This document shows positions 7,095 through 13,534 of a stretch of DNA of 13,534 bases, one piece after another. Location of the stretch: NCBI GenBank assembly GCA_040081205.1, contig JBEBHE010000102.1, forward strand, positions 1 through 13,534, given 5' to 3'. The DNA is from UBA5216 sp040081205. GTDB lineage: Bacteria > Pseudomonadota > Gammaproteobacteria > Burkholderiales > SG8-41. Numbering within the stretch: position 1 is the first letter of the stretch; the number at the start of each line of letters is the position of its first letter. Under the pieces are notes generated by a model. The model made no database searches. It was not told where the DNA came from and saw only the letters and a list, made by a program, of their open reading frames with translations. Position numbers and translations under genes: made by a program.

Positions 7095-7169
7095 GCGGTC
7101 GCCGGCATCTATGCTGGTTGTAAATGATTTGGCGGGTTATGGCAAAGCCGGGCGCCGCCGGATCACACG

Positions 7170-8279
7170 TTATTTTTTTGCCGCTTTCTTCGCTGTTTTC
7201 TTTTTTATCGCTGGCTTTGCTTCCACCTTTTTGACATCCGGATCCAGCCGCAGCATTTTCATGGCGTTGCCGTAGTACACCTTGTTGCGCGTGGACGTGG
7301 AGAGATTTAACGAATCAATCGCGCGGATGCCGTTGCGGATGAACATCGGGCCACCCTCGGGATCGAACGGGCAATCGGTGCCGAACAGCACATGGTCTGC
7401 GCCGAAGAAATCCAGCCCGCAGCGAATGGCGGGCGCGGAACCATTGATTGCCGTGTCGCCGTAGAACATCTTGAACAATTGCAGTGGCGGTTTCGACAGT
7501 TCGCGCAGCAGCTTGCCGTAGTCGGCATCGACGGTACGCGCGCCCATTTGTGCCATGCCGAGGCGGATGCGCTCGTCGAAGTACGGCGCCATCGCGCCGA
7601 GGTGATGGGTGATAATTTTCATGTTGGGCAGTTTATCGAGCATACCGGAGAAAACGATGCGCGCCATGCAGGCGCTGGTTTCATACGGCCAGCCGAACAG
7701 CCACCAGATTTCGTATTTGGATTTTTCTTCGCTCGGATAATCGGCAAACTTTGCCGTGCGCGCCGGGTGTAACCAGATTGGCAGATCGTATTTTTTGACG
7801 CAGCGTTCGAAGATCGGATAGAACTCGGGCTCATCGACCGGGCGTCCATTGACGTTGGTGAATATCTGAATGCCTTTAGCACCCAGTTTGCGGATCGCGT
7901 AATCCATTTCGTCGAGCGATGCGGCGACGTTGTTCATCGGCAGCGAGGCCACGAATGCCGGGAACAGATCAGGACGTTCACGCACGATTTCCGCCATGCC
8001 GTCGTTGGCGATGCGGGCCAGCGCGGGTGAGTCATCCGGGCCAGCCAAAAATTCTATCGCCGGCAGCGACAGCGTGAGTATCTGTTTGTAGTTGTTGAAC
8101 TTGCCCATCATGCTTATGCGCGCGTCGAGATCCCACAACACGGGGATATGCAGCCAGCGCCGGATGGTCGCGGCGAGCGCCGGATTCGTTTCGGCGATCT
8201 GTTTCATGCGGTCGAAAAATGTTTTCGGGAATATGTGCGGGAAAATATCCAGCTTGCAGCAGTCATTGACGATGGTCAT
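7170..8279 (-). CDS. Amidohydrolase-2 family enzyme, decarboxylase-like
   Basis: This 369-residue TIM-barrel protein belongs to the amidohydrolase_2 group, which includes ACMSD, gamma-resorcylate decarboxylase and related metal-dependent decarboxylases or hydrolases. Visible landmarks are the N-terminal LDIFPHIFP (10-18), IWLHPAR with His171, KIITHHLGAMAPYFDERI with His225/His226, and VLFGTDCPFDPEGG with Asp302. The usual first motif is DxHxH; here the first His is Phe13 and only His15 remains, which may change metal binding or be a subfamily trait. After residue 345 a tail rich in Lys and Ala (AKPAIKKKTAKKAAKK, 354-369) follows the catalytic domain and resembles histone H1-like tails. ATG 8279 has AAAGG at proper spacing. 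It is the last gene of the minus-strand operon, 30 bases after a ring-cleavage dioxygenase, so an aromatic-acid substrate is the likely context. Confidence 0.82.
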   Translation of the reverse strand: MTIVNDCCKLDIFPHIFPKTFFDRMKQIAETNPALAATIRRWLHIPVLWDLDARISMMGKFNNYKQILTLSLPAIEFLAGPDDSPALARIANDGMAEIVRERPDLFPAFVASLPMNNVAASLDEMDYAIRKLGAKGIQIFTNVNGRPVDEPEFYPIFERCVKKYDLPIWLHPARTAKFADYPSEEKSKYEIWWLFGWPYETSACMARIVFSGMLDKLPNMKIITHHLGAMAPYFDERIRLGMAQMGARTVDADYGKLLRELSKPPLQLFKMFYGDTAINGSAPAIRCGLDFFGADHVLFGTDCPFDPEGGPMFIRNGIRAIDSLNLSTSTRNKVYYGNAMKMLRLDPDVKKVEAKPAIKKKTAKKAAKK

Positions 8280-8309
8280 ACATAACCTTTTGTTTTTAAA
8301 TAATTTTGT

Positions 8310-9344
8310 TTAATCCAAAGACTCACGCCAAAACCCCAGCGTTTCCTGTGCCGCGCGATCCGAGAAACTGAACAGCACGCAATCCGATTGCGCCGACAAT
8401 CGGTGCGCCTGCCACGGCGGTATCACAAAACAATCGTGCGGCGCGAATTCGTGGCGCTCATCGCCAAAATAAACCGCGCCGCGGCCCTCTACCACACAGT
8501 ACACCGCGCCGTCCGTGCAGCGATAGCGGCGTCCGTCAAAATTTTTCGGCAACCACTGCATAAATGCCGCCATCGTTGGAAATGCATGACCACCGGTCGT
8601 CGGATTGGTGTAGCGCAGCTTCGCACCATGCGCCGCGTGCAGTGGCGCATGCGTCGCAAGCTGTTCAAGCGCGTCGCGAGTACGCTCATACGGATAGCGC
8701 AGCAGCGGCGTGCGTCCTCCATTGTGGCCGGCAGGATAATCCACAGGCAGCAGATTCGTGCCGTAGCGAGCGGCGGCATCCCCCGTGGCGCGCGCGACGG
8801 GCTGGCTTTCCTGCGGATGATTTTCGCGAAACATCGCGCCGAATAATTGTGCGAACGGCGTATCAAGTCCGTCCAGCCACACCACCGGCCCACTGCCGAG
8901 ATTGCCATGGTCGTGCCACGCCCAGTTTGGCGTCACCACAAAATCGCCGGGCGACATCGGCGTGCGTTCGCCATCCACCGCCGTGTAGGCGCCTTCGCCT
9001 TCGATAATAAAGCGCAGGGCGTTGGGCGAGTGCCGGTGCGAAGGCGCGATTTCTCCCGGCAAAATAATCTGCAAGCCCGAGAATAATGATTGCGTGATTT
9101 GATAGCTGCCACGCAGCGCCGGATTTTCCAGCACCAGCACACGGCGCTCGGCAGCCTGGGTGGTGATCAGCCCGGATGCGCGCGCCAGCAGGGGGCGGGT
9201 GTCGGCATAACGCCACAACGCCGGCACGCAGGCGGAGCCCGGCTGCATGCGCATCGTGCGTTCCCACAGCGGCGCGAGATTGTGCGTGCGGATGTCATGC
9301 GAGAAGTCCGCGAGTTCGGGGTTGAGCGCAGGTAAGGACGACAC
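8310..9344 (-). CDS. Gentisate 1,2-dioxygenase-type bicupin
   Basis: This 344-residue bicupin matches the gentisate/salicylate/1-hydroxy-2-naphthoate dioxygenase family, Fe(II) enzymes that open hydroxylated aromatic acids with O2 (gentisate gives maleylpyruvate). The N-terminal cupin carries HRHSPNALRFIIEGEG with His103 and His105, and WAWHDHG with His144. The 2- and 39-residue spacing equals that of the iron ligands in E. coli gentisate dioxygenase as I recall them (His119, His121, His160). The segment NPTTGGHAFPTM (about 250-262) and the C-terminal cupin (about 270-335) complete the family layout, and length is normal. The start is GTG 9344 with AGGAAG eight bases upstream. The gene lies ten bases after a Bug receptor and 30 before the amidohydrolase in one operon. 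No maleylpyruvate isomerase or fumarylpyruvate hydrolase is in the window, so the exact substrate remains open. Confidence 0.88.
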   Translation of the reverse strand: MSSLPALNPELADFSHDIRTHNLAPLWERTMRMQPGSACVPALWRYADTRPLLARASGLITTQAAERRVLVLENPALRGSYQITQSLFSGLQIILPGEIAPSHRHSPNALRFIIEGEGAYTAVDGERTPMSPGDFVVTPNWAWHDHGNLGSGPVVWLDGLDTPFAQLFGAMFRENHPQESQPVARATGDAAARYGTNLLPVDYPAGHNGGRTPLLRYPYERTRDALEQLATHAPLHAAHGAKLRYTNPTTGGHAFPTMAAFMQWLPKNFDGRRYRCTDGAVYCVVEGRGAVYFGDERHEFAPHDCFVIPPWQAHRLSAQSDCVLFSFSDRAAQETLGFWRESLD

Positions 9345-9354
9345 AGGCAGCTTC

Positions 9355-10326
9355 CTATTCTATTTTCACACCCGAGGATTTTATAACCTTTGCCCACTTC
9401 ACCAGATCGGATTGAATGAGGCGCGCGAGTTCCAGCTCGGTGGTGCCTGCGGTTTCCATACCGAGCTCCGTGAACCGTACGCGCATATCAGGTAGTGCAA
9501 TCAATGCACGAAAATCCTGATTGAGCTTGCGCACCCGCGTTGTCGGCGTCTTCGCGGGCACCCATGCGCCCTGCCACGACGACGTGTCGAAGCCGGGATA
9601 GCCCGCCTCAGCCACCGTCGGCAAGTCCGGTAGTGCCGGCGTGCGTTTTTCAGACGCTACCGCGATGGCACGCAGTCTGCCATCGCGCACCAGCGGCAGA
9701 AACGTTGCTACGGCGGCCACGGTCATGGTCACGCGACCGGCCACCAGATCCGGAATCATCAGGCCCGTGCCTTTGTACGGAATATGACGAATGTCGAGGC
9801 CCGCCCTCGTCTTGAACAATTCGCCGCCCAGATGCGTGGCGGTGCCGCTGCCGGAAGAAGCAAAGGTAAATTGTCCGGGTTTGCTTTTGGCGAGCGTGAC
9901 AAACTCCTCGACGGACTTCGCCGGCAGTGCGGCATGAATCACCAGCAGATTCGGTATGGTGCAAATCAGGGTGACGGGCGCCAGATCGCGCACTGGATCG
10001 AATGCCGGCTTGTCGAGCAAACTCGGATTAATCACAATCGGCGAACTGCCGGATAGCAGCAGCGTGTAGCCATCCGGCGTGGCTTTCACCGCGCGCTCCA
10101 CGCCGATATTGCCGCCACCGCCGGCGACATTCTCGACCACTACCGGCTTTCCCCAGGACTCGGTGAGCTTGGCCGATATCATGCGCGCGACAATATCGGA
10201 AGGCCCGCCCGTGGCGAAGTTGACGATGATGCGCACCGGTCTCTCCGGGTACCCGGATTGCGCGTTCGCGTGGGTTGCTGTCACCGACAGCAGCACGGAC
10301 AGCATGATCCCTGACAGGCGCGGCAT
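9355..10326 (-). CDS. Bug/TctC-family periplasmic solute receptor 3
   Basis: This 323-residue receptor has a signal peptide of about 22 residues ending in ANA, then QSGYPERPVRIIVNF. The ligand loop reads NFATGGPSDIVAR (36-48) and the second loop ENVAGGGGNIG (65-75); SSGSGTATHLGGE and HIPYKGTG follow as expected. It sits second in a four-gene minus-strand operon, three bases after the extradiol dioxygenase stop and ten before the gentisate-type dioxygenase. This tight placement between two ring-cleavage enzymes suggests that the ligand is an aromatic carboxylate. TctC-type receptors for such acids are known (TphC for terephthalate). TctA/TctB must come from elsewhere. The family is certain, the ligand inferred. 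Confidence 0.9.
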   Translation of the reverse strand: MPRLSGIMLSVLLSVTATHANAQSGYPERPVRIIVNFATGGPSDIVARMISAKLTESWGKPVVVENVAGGGGNIGVERAVKATPDGYTLLLSGSSPIVINPSLLDKPAFDPVRDLAPVTLICTIPNLLVIHAALPAKSVEEFVTLAKSKPGQFTFASSGSGTATHLGGELFKTRAGLDIRHIPYKGTGLMIPDLVAGRVTMTVAAVATFLPLVRDGRLRAIAVASEKRTPALPDLPTVAEAGYPGFDTSSWQGAWVPAKTPTTRVRKLNQDFRALIALPDMRVRFTELGMETAGTTELELARLIQSDLVKWAKVIKSSGVKIE

Positions 10327-10329
10327 CCG

Positions 10330-11301
10330 TTACTTCACTTCGGTGTATTGTCCGCGCGTGATTTGCAATGGCGCGCCGAGTCCCGCCTTGACCACGGCAC
10401 GGCGCACCTCGTTGGACGCGCGGCGACGTTCCTCATCCATATACAAGCGGTCGTGGCCCCACATGCTGCCGCCGTGCGTGACTTCGCGCGCGGTCCAGGT
10501 CGCTTCGTCCACAGTGCGTCCGCCAAACCCGACTTCCATCATGAAGCCCGCCGGGCAGAACGCGTAAAACGACAGCACCCAATCGTTGGCGTGACGACCG
10601 AGTGTCTGTCCGATGCGCCAGTTTTCCAGTGCGGCATCGTACGAGCGGCCCACATCATCCAGCGCAAGCACTTCAAACATGACGTGATGCACGCCGCTTT
10701 TGGGCGATTGCAGTAGAGCCACGCTGTGATGCCGCGGATTCGCGCGCAGAAACATCAGCCGGTAGGGTTTGATCATGTAATCGGAAAGCCGCAATTCCAT
10801 GAGTTCGCGATAAAAGCGGCTGGACGCATCTATATCCTCGACATGAAACACCACGTGGCCCATGCCGAGCGGCCCCGTGCGAAAGCCGCCATGCGGGCGC
10901 GGCAGCGTGAGTGCGCCGTCGCCGTTGGCATCACCCGTGGCCTGCCCATGAAAAATTTCGATGCGATTACCCGACGGATCGCGGCACCAAGCCATCGCCT
11001 CGACGCGGCGCAGCGCGAGTTCTTTTTCGCTGGCGCGGGTGATGGCGACGCCAGCCGTGCCTAGCTTGTCGAGGGCGGCCTGCATGGCCAGCGCATCGCT
11101 GGTCTCAAAGCCAAAAAATGCCGGCGCATCGGTTTCGCCGCGTTGCACCAGCACGCGCTGGCAGCGTTCGTCCATGCGCAGCGCCACGGTGTCCGCGTCG
11201 CGTTCGATCACCTGCATCGCCAGCACCTCGGTGCCGAATTTGCGCCACGCATCGAGATCGCGCGCGTCCATCCCGATGTATCCCAATCCCATTACAGACA
11301 T
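10330..11301 (-). CDS. Type I extradiol ring-cleavage dioxygenase (VOC superfamily)
   Basis: This 323-residue, two-domain vicinal-oxygen-chelate protein resembles 2,3-dihydroxybiphenyl 1,2-dioxygenase (BphC) in order and spacing. The C-terminal catalytic domain (about 145-290) shows iron ligands His149 (MGHVVFHV), His205/206 (VHHVMFEV) and Glu256 (FMMEVGFGG). The second-shell residues His191/192 (RHHSVALL), His237 (LGRHAND) and Tyr246 match BphC His195, His241 and Tyr250 as I recall them. The enzyme should therefore be active on a catechol-type compound, opening the ring next to the diol. The N-terminal domain (about 5-120) is the usual non-catalytic copy. ATG 11301 follows GGGGAGG with a six-base gap, a strong start. 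It is the first gene of the minus-strand operon that continues with a Bug receptor, a gentisate-type dioxygenase and an amidohydrolase. The natural substrate is unknown. Confidence 0.87.
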   Translation of the reverse strand: MSVMGLGYIGMDARDLDAWRKFGTEVLAMQVIERDADTVALRMDERCQRVLVQRGETDAPAFFGFETSDALAMQAALDKLGTAGVAITRASEKELALRRVEAMAWCRDPSGNRIEIFHGQATGDANGDGALTLPRPHGGFRTGPLGMGHVVFHVEDIDASSRFYRELMELRLSDYMIKPYRLMFLRANPRHHSVALLQSPKSGVHHVMFEVLALDDVGRSYDAALENWRIGQTLGRHANDWVLSFYAFCPAGFMMEVGFGGRTVDEATWTAREVTHGGSMWGHDRLYMDEERRRASNEVRRAVVKAGLGAPLQITRGQYTEVK

Positions 11302-11333
11302 GGACTGCCTCCCCGAGTATTGCCGTGCCGGGC

Positions 11334-11339
11334 ATTATC
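11334..11339 (-). promoter_or_regulatory. Weak -10 candidate for the minus-strand operon
   Basis: GATAAT on the minus strand lies 32 bases upstream of the extradiol dioxygenase start in the divergent intergenic region. No convincing -35 is seen, so an activator-dependent promoter is possible. Confidence 0.25.
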
Positions 11340-11364
11340 ACTCACGCGAAATGGTTTTGCACTT

Positions 11365-11393
11365 TTGCGCGCGGGCGGGCTTGCTGCTACAGT
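11365..11393 (+). promoter_or_regulatory. Extended -10 promoter for receptor 4
   Basis: TTGCGC (11365-11370), a 17-base spacer and TACAGT (11388-11393) preceded by TGC make an extended -10 sigma70-type promoter, 26 bases before ATG 11420. A near-perfect tandem repeat, TTTTGCAC and TTTTGCGC (11355-11370), overlaps the -35 and could be an operator. The region is the shared divergent control region with the minus-strand operon. Confidence 0.45.
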
Positions 11394-11419
11394 CATTGGC
11401 AATAAACAAGGAGCACATC

Positions 11420-12385
11420 ATGCGGTGCCATGCCATGCGGGGGGGATTGTTGATTGCGGCAATATTCACAACCAGCGCCGGAGCGCAGACCTTTCCCGCC
11501 CGTGCCGTGCGTTACCTCATGCCACTACCGGCGGGCAGCGAGACCGATGTTTTCGCGCGCACCCTGGCACGGCAACTCGGCGATACGTGGGGGCAGCAAG
11601 TGGTCGTCGAAAACCGTCCCGGCGGCGGCACCACTATCGCCACCGATGTGGTAGCCAAAGCGCCGCCCGATGGCTACACCCTTTTGCATGCAATTACCTC
11701 GCACGCCGTCAACGCCACGCTCTACGCCAAGCTGCCGTACGATACGCAGAAAGATTTTTCGTGCGTGACACAGATTGGCAACCTGTACGGCCTGCTGCTT
11801 ACGCATCCGTCGTTCCCTGCAAAGAATGTGACGCAGCTGATTCAGATTGCCAAAGCGCGTCCCGGCGAGATTAGCTATGCCACGGGCGGCTCCGGCACAG
11901 CGAACCATATTGCCGCCGAAGCGCTGCGCCTCGCCGCGGGCATCAACATCCAGCACGTGCCGTACAAAGGCACCAGTCAGGCCATACTCGATGTGCTGCC
12001 GGGCCGCGTGCCGGTGCTGGCCACCATTCTGGCCGAAGCCGTGCCTTACATTCAATCCGGCAAGCTGCGTGTGATCGCCGGCACCAATCCCAAGCGTGCG
12101 CCGTCACTGCCCGATGTGCCAACGATCGGTGAATCGCTGCCGGCGTATCGTGCCGGCGTCGGTTTATGGTCTGTCGTCACGCGCGCCGGAACGCCGCCGG
12201 CGGTGCTGAATAAGCTCAACGCCGATATCGTCAAAGCCCTGCAGACGCCCGACGTGCGCGCGCGGCTGGCGCAGGCCGACATCGAAATTGTCGGCTCGCG
12301 TCCGGAGCAATGCGATGCATTTTTGCGAGAGCAAACCGCTGTGTGGGGTGCTATCGTCAAGGCGTCCGGCGCGCGGGTGGATTGA
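11420..12385 (+). CDS. Bug/TctC-family periplasmic solute receptor 4
   Basis: This 321-residue receptor has a signal peptide (about 1-22, ending SAGAQ) followed by TFPARAVRYLMPLPAG. ATG 11420 is chosen because AAGGAG (11408-11413) lies six bases upstream. The open frame runs much further upstream, but that part is the antisense shadow of the dioxygenase gene. The ligand loop is unusual for the set here: PLPAGSETDVFAR (35-47) replaces the AGG-T/S-D pattern with AGSETD, and the second loop reads ENRPGGGTTIATD (64-76) instead of GAGGNIG. The remaining landmarks (TGGSGTANHIAAE, HVPYKGTS, PDVPTIGE) are conserved. The altered loops suggest a different ligand or a distinct Bug subgroup. It is divergent from the ring-cleavage operon, so it may share control with it. 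Confidence 0.9.
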   Translation: MRCHAMRGGLLIAAIFTTSAGAQTFPARAVRYLMPLPAGSETDVFARTLARQLGDTWGQQVVVENRPGGGTTIATDVVAKAPPDGYTLLHAITSHAVNATLYAKLPYDTQKDFSCVTQIGNLYGLLLTHPSFPAKNVTQLIQIAKARPGEISYATGGSGTANHIAAEALRLAAGINIQHVPYKGTSQAILDVLPGRVPVLATILAEAVPYIQSGKLRVIAGTNPKRAPSLPDVPTIGESLPAYRAGVGLWSVVTRAGTPPAVLNKLNADIVKALQTPDVRARLAQADIEIVGSRPEQCDAFLREQTAVWGAIVKASGARVD

Positions 12386-12393
12386 GCGCGAGT

Positions 12394-12409
12394 ACAGAAT
12401 ATGCAGGAT
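12394..12409. repeat. Partial copy of the 2129-2144 repeat
   Basis: Sixteen bases here match 2129-2144 at 15 positions (shared core ATATGCAGGAT). In both places a GTGCGTATAAT promoter block follows a short way downstream on the plus strand. This may be the remnant of an interspersed repeat. Confidence 0.4.
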
Positions 12410-12422
12410 CAATGCGTAACGC

Positions 12423-12452
12423 TTTACGAGCCAGCAATGAAGTGCGTATAAT
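12423..12452 (+). promoter_or_regulatory. Promoter of the GST gene
   Basis: TTTACG (12423-12428) and a perfect TATAAT (12447-12452) are 18 bases apart, giving a sigma70-type promoter 26 bases before the start codon. The -10 lies in GTGCGTATAAT, the same block found before the NHL gene. CGTAA-CGCT-TTACG (12415-12428) forms a small inverted repeat over the -35. Confidence 0.6.
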
Positions 12453-12478
12453 AAGTAGTTGTTTTTAAAGGATAAAAT

Positions 12479-13087
12479 ATGAAGCTTTATTACTCCCCTA
12501 GCGCTTGTTCACTCGCGCCGCACATCGTGTTGCACGAAGCCGGCTGCGAGTTTGAGATCGAGCGCGTCGATATCCCCAAAAAAGTCACCGAGTCGGGCGC
12601 CGACTACTGGGAAATCAACCCCAAGGGCTACGTGCCCGCGCTCAAACTCGACGACGGCAACGTGCTCACCGAAGTGGCTGTGATACTGCAATACATCTCC
12701 GACCAAAATCAGGCTGCGCGCCTATCACCCAAGTTCGGCAGCATCGAACGCTATCACCTGCTGGAGTGGCTTAATTTCATCGCCACCGAAGTACACAAAC
12801 AAATCGGCGCGCTGTTCAATCCCAAAATGACGCCCGAGATGAAAGAAGTGCAACTTGGCGTGATTGAGCGGCGCATGAATGCGCTCGACAAAATGCTTGA
12901 CGGCAAACAGTACCTGATGGGCGATGATTTCAGTATTGCCGACGCTTACCTGTTTAACATCCTGTTGTGGACCAAAAAACACAATATCGACCTCGTCAAA
13001 TGGCCGCACGTGGCCGCAGTTAACAAGCGCGTGGGCGAGCGGGCGAAGGTGATTGAAGCGATGACAGCGGAGGGGTTGGTGAAGTAG
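12479..13087 (+). CDS. gstA: Glutathione S-transferase, beta class
   Basis: This 202-residue cytosolic enzyme conjugates or handles glutathione adducts and fits bacterial beta-class GST in length and key residues. The thioredoxin-like N-terminal domain has catalytic Cys10 (SPSACSLAPHI), the cis-proline Pro53 (GYVPAL) and the glutathione-contacting Glu65. The segment here is LTEVAVILQYI, where Ser or Gly more often follows the Glu. The helical C-terminal domain carries His106 (TEVHKQ), which matches the beta-class active-site His, and the N-capping SIADAYLF with Asp155. AAAGGA (12467-12472) precedes ATG 12479 by six bases. It has its own promoter upstream and a strong terminator downstream, so it is likely a single-gene unit. 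A role in detoxifying aromatic breakdown products would fit the neighbourhood but is not shown. Confidence 0.92.
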   Translation: MKLYYSPSACSLAPHIVLHEAGCEFEIERVDIPKKVTESGADYWEINPKGYVPALKLDDGNVLTEVAVILQYISDQNQAARLSPKFGSIERYHLLEWLNFIATEVHKQIGALFNPKMTPEMKEVQLGVIERRMNALDKMLDGKQYLMGDDFSIADAYLFNILLWTKKHNIDLVKWPHVAAVNKRVGERAKVIEAMTAEGLVK

Positions 13088-13106
13088 CGGTAAGCTCCGG
13101 AAACTT

Positions 13107-13145
13107 TCAATAAAAAAGCCGGGCTCTGCCCGGCTTTTTTATTGA
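13107..13145. terminator. Bidirectional rho-independent terminator
   Basis: An 18-base perfect inverted repeat (13107-13124 and 13128-13145) has a GC core GCCGGGC/GCCCGGC, a TCT loop, and flanking A6 and T6 tracts. It can stop transcription from both sides and serves the convergent GST and cold-shock genes. Confidence 0.95.
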
Positions 13146-13158
13146 CGCAATGTAAAGC

Positions 13159-13365
13159 TTAAGCAGCTTGAATGTTGCTCGCTTGCTTTTTGCCTTTGTT
13201 GCCGTCGGTGATGTCGAAGGTCACTTTCTGGCCTTCTTTCAGGCTTTTGAAACCAGCCATGTTGATCGCGGAGAAATGCGCGAAAAGATCTTCGCCGCCG
13301 CCATCGGGAGTAATAAAGCCAAAGCCTTTTGCATCGTTAAACCACTTAACTGTACCGGTTGCCAT
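13159..13365 (-). CDS. CspA-family cold-shock protein
   Basis: This 68-residue single-domain nucleic-acid-binding protein acts as an RNA chaperone. It has both RNA-binding motifs, KGFGFI (13-18, RNP1) and DLFAHF (26-31, RNP2), plus the typical start MATGTVKWFN. Length is that of E. coli CspA-type proteins. AAGGAA lies eight bases before ATG 13365. The promoter is about 160 bases upstream, leaving a long leader like those of cold-induced csp genes. Several paralogues are usual per genome, so no specific symbol is given. Confidence 0.95.
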   Translation of the reverse strand: MATGTVKWFNDAKGFGFITPDGGGEDLFAHFSAINMAGFKSLKEGQKVTFDITDGNKGKKQASNIQAA

Positions 13366-13523
13366 TGTGCGCGTTCCTTAAAAGATATTGAGTAATGTAA
13401 ATCGGGGTAACTTTCCCCCTCCAATGTTTAGGTCTCAAAGCTTCCCAAGGACGAACATCCAACAACACCGGAAAATCCAAACCTAGTACCAGGAATCAAC
13501 TCGGAAATCAAACACCGTGCGGC
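13366..13523 (-). promoter_or_regulatory. Long 5' leader of the cold-shock gene
   Basis: Between the -10 element and the start codon there are about 150 bases with no open gene, close in length to the E. coli cspA leader. On the plus strand GGGG-TAACTTT-CCCC forms a short hairpin around 13404-13418, about 40 bases before the start codon. By analogy with known csp leaders it may control translation with temperature; the sequence itself does not match the E. coli cold box as I know it. Confidence 0.45.
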
Positions 13524-13529
13524 ATTATA
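13524..13529 (-). promoter_or_regulatory. -10 element of the cold-shock gene
   Basis: A perfect TATAAT on the minus strand lies within GTGTGTATAAT, which runs to the window edge. The -35 is outside the window. Confidence 0.55.
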
Positions 13530-13534
13530 CACAC

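Noticed and set aside
7095..7169. Terminator between the convergent small protein and amidohydrolase genes
   Set aside because: GC-rich self-complementary bits exist, but no stable stem followed by a T-run could be found.
10961..11419. Long N-terminal extension of the receptor 4 reading frame
   Set aside because: It lies antisense to the extradiol dioxygenase. A signal peptide and good ribosome site begin at 11420.

Overview
The window looks like a chromosomal stretch from a betaproteobacterium, probably Burkholderiales or a near relative. The grounds are a fairly high G+C content, four separate Bug/TctC-type periplasmic solute receptors (a family greatly expanded in that group), a beta-class glutathione transferase, and a paired dRS3-like ATTCCC-N8-GGGAAT repeat. 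No rRNA, tRNA, CRISPR array, transposase or phage gene is visible. No transcription-regulator gene and no TctA/TctB membrane subunit lies in the window.

Layout: (1) 11-2122 holds a lipoprotein N-acetylmuramoyl-L-alanine amidase (AmiD type, +) that converges on a HupE/UreJ-type membrane protein (-). (2) 2261-7094 is a plus-strand group: a secreted NHL beta-propeller protein, two Bug receptors in a row, a TarD-type enolase-superfamily dehydratase, and an 80-residue protein whose start overlaps the dehydratase stop (ATGA). A dRS3-like inverted-repeat element sits between the second receptor and the dehydratase. (3) 7170-11301 is a tight minus-strand operon, transcribed from high to low coordinate: type I extradiol dioxygenase, Bug receptor, gentisate 1,2-dioxygenase-type bicupin, and an amidohydrolase-2 enzyme of the decarboxylase type. 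(4) A fourth Bug receptor (+) is divergent from that operon. (5) The right end holds a beta-class GST (+) converging through a strong bidirectional terminator on a cold-shock protein (-) with a long 5' leader.

How the genes work together (inference): regions 2 and 3 look like two capture-and-catabolise modules. In each, Bug receptors bind an organic or aromatic acid in the periplasm and cytoplasmic enzymes process it. Module 2 suggests a hydroxy acid such as tartrate, by homology to TarD. Module 3 suggests hydroxylated aromatic acids, with ring-cleavage dioxygenases and a putative decarboxylase. Transport must use TctAB subunits encoded elsewhere.

The least explained signals are: a TGTTTTTAAA element present five times at gene ends and starts; a GTGYGTATAAT -10 block shared by three promoters; the conserved-looking 80-residue partner of the dehydratase; an amidohydrolase with Phe at the first metal-His position and a histone-like Lys/Ala tail; and a HupE start codon that abuts a repeat and has no Shine-Dalgarno sequence. 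No wholly new system can be claimed from the sequence alone.
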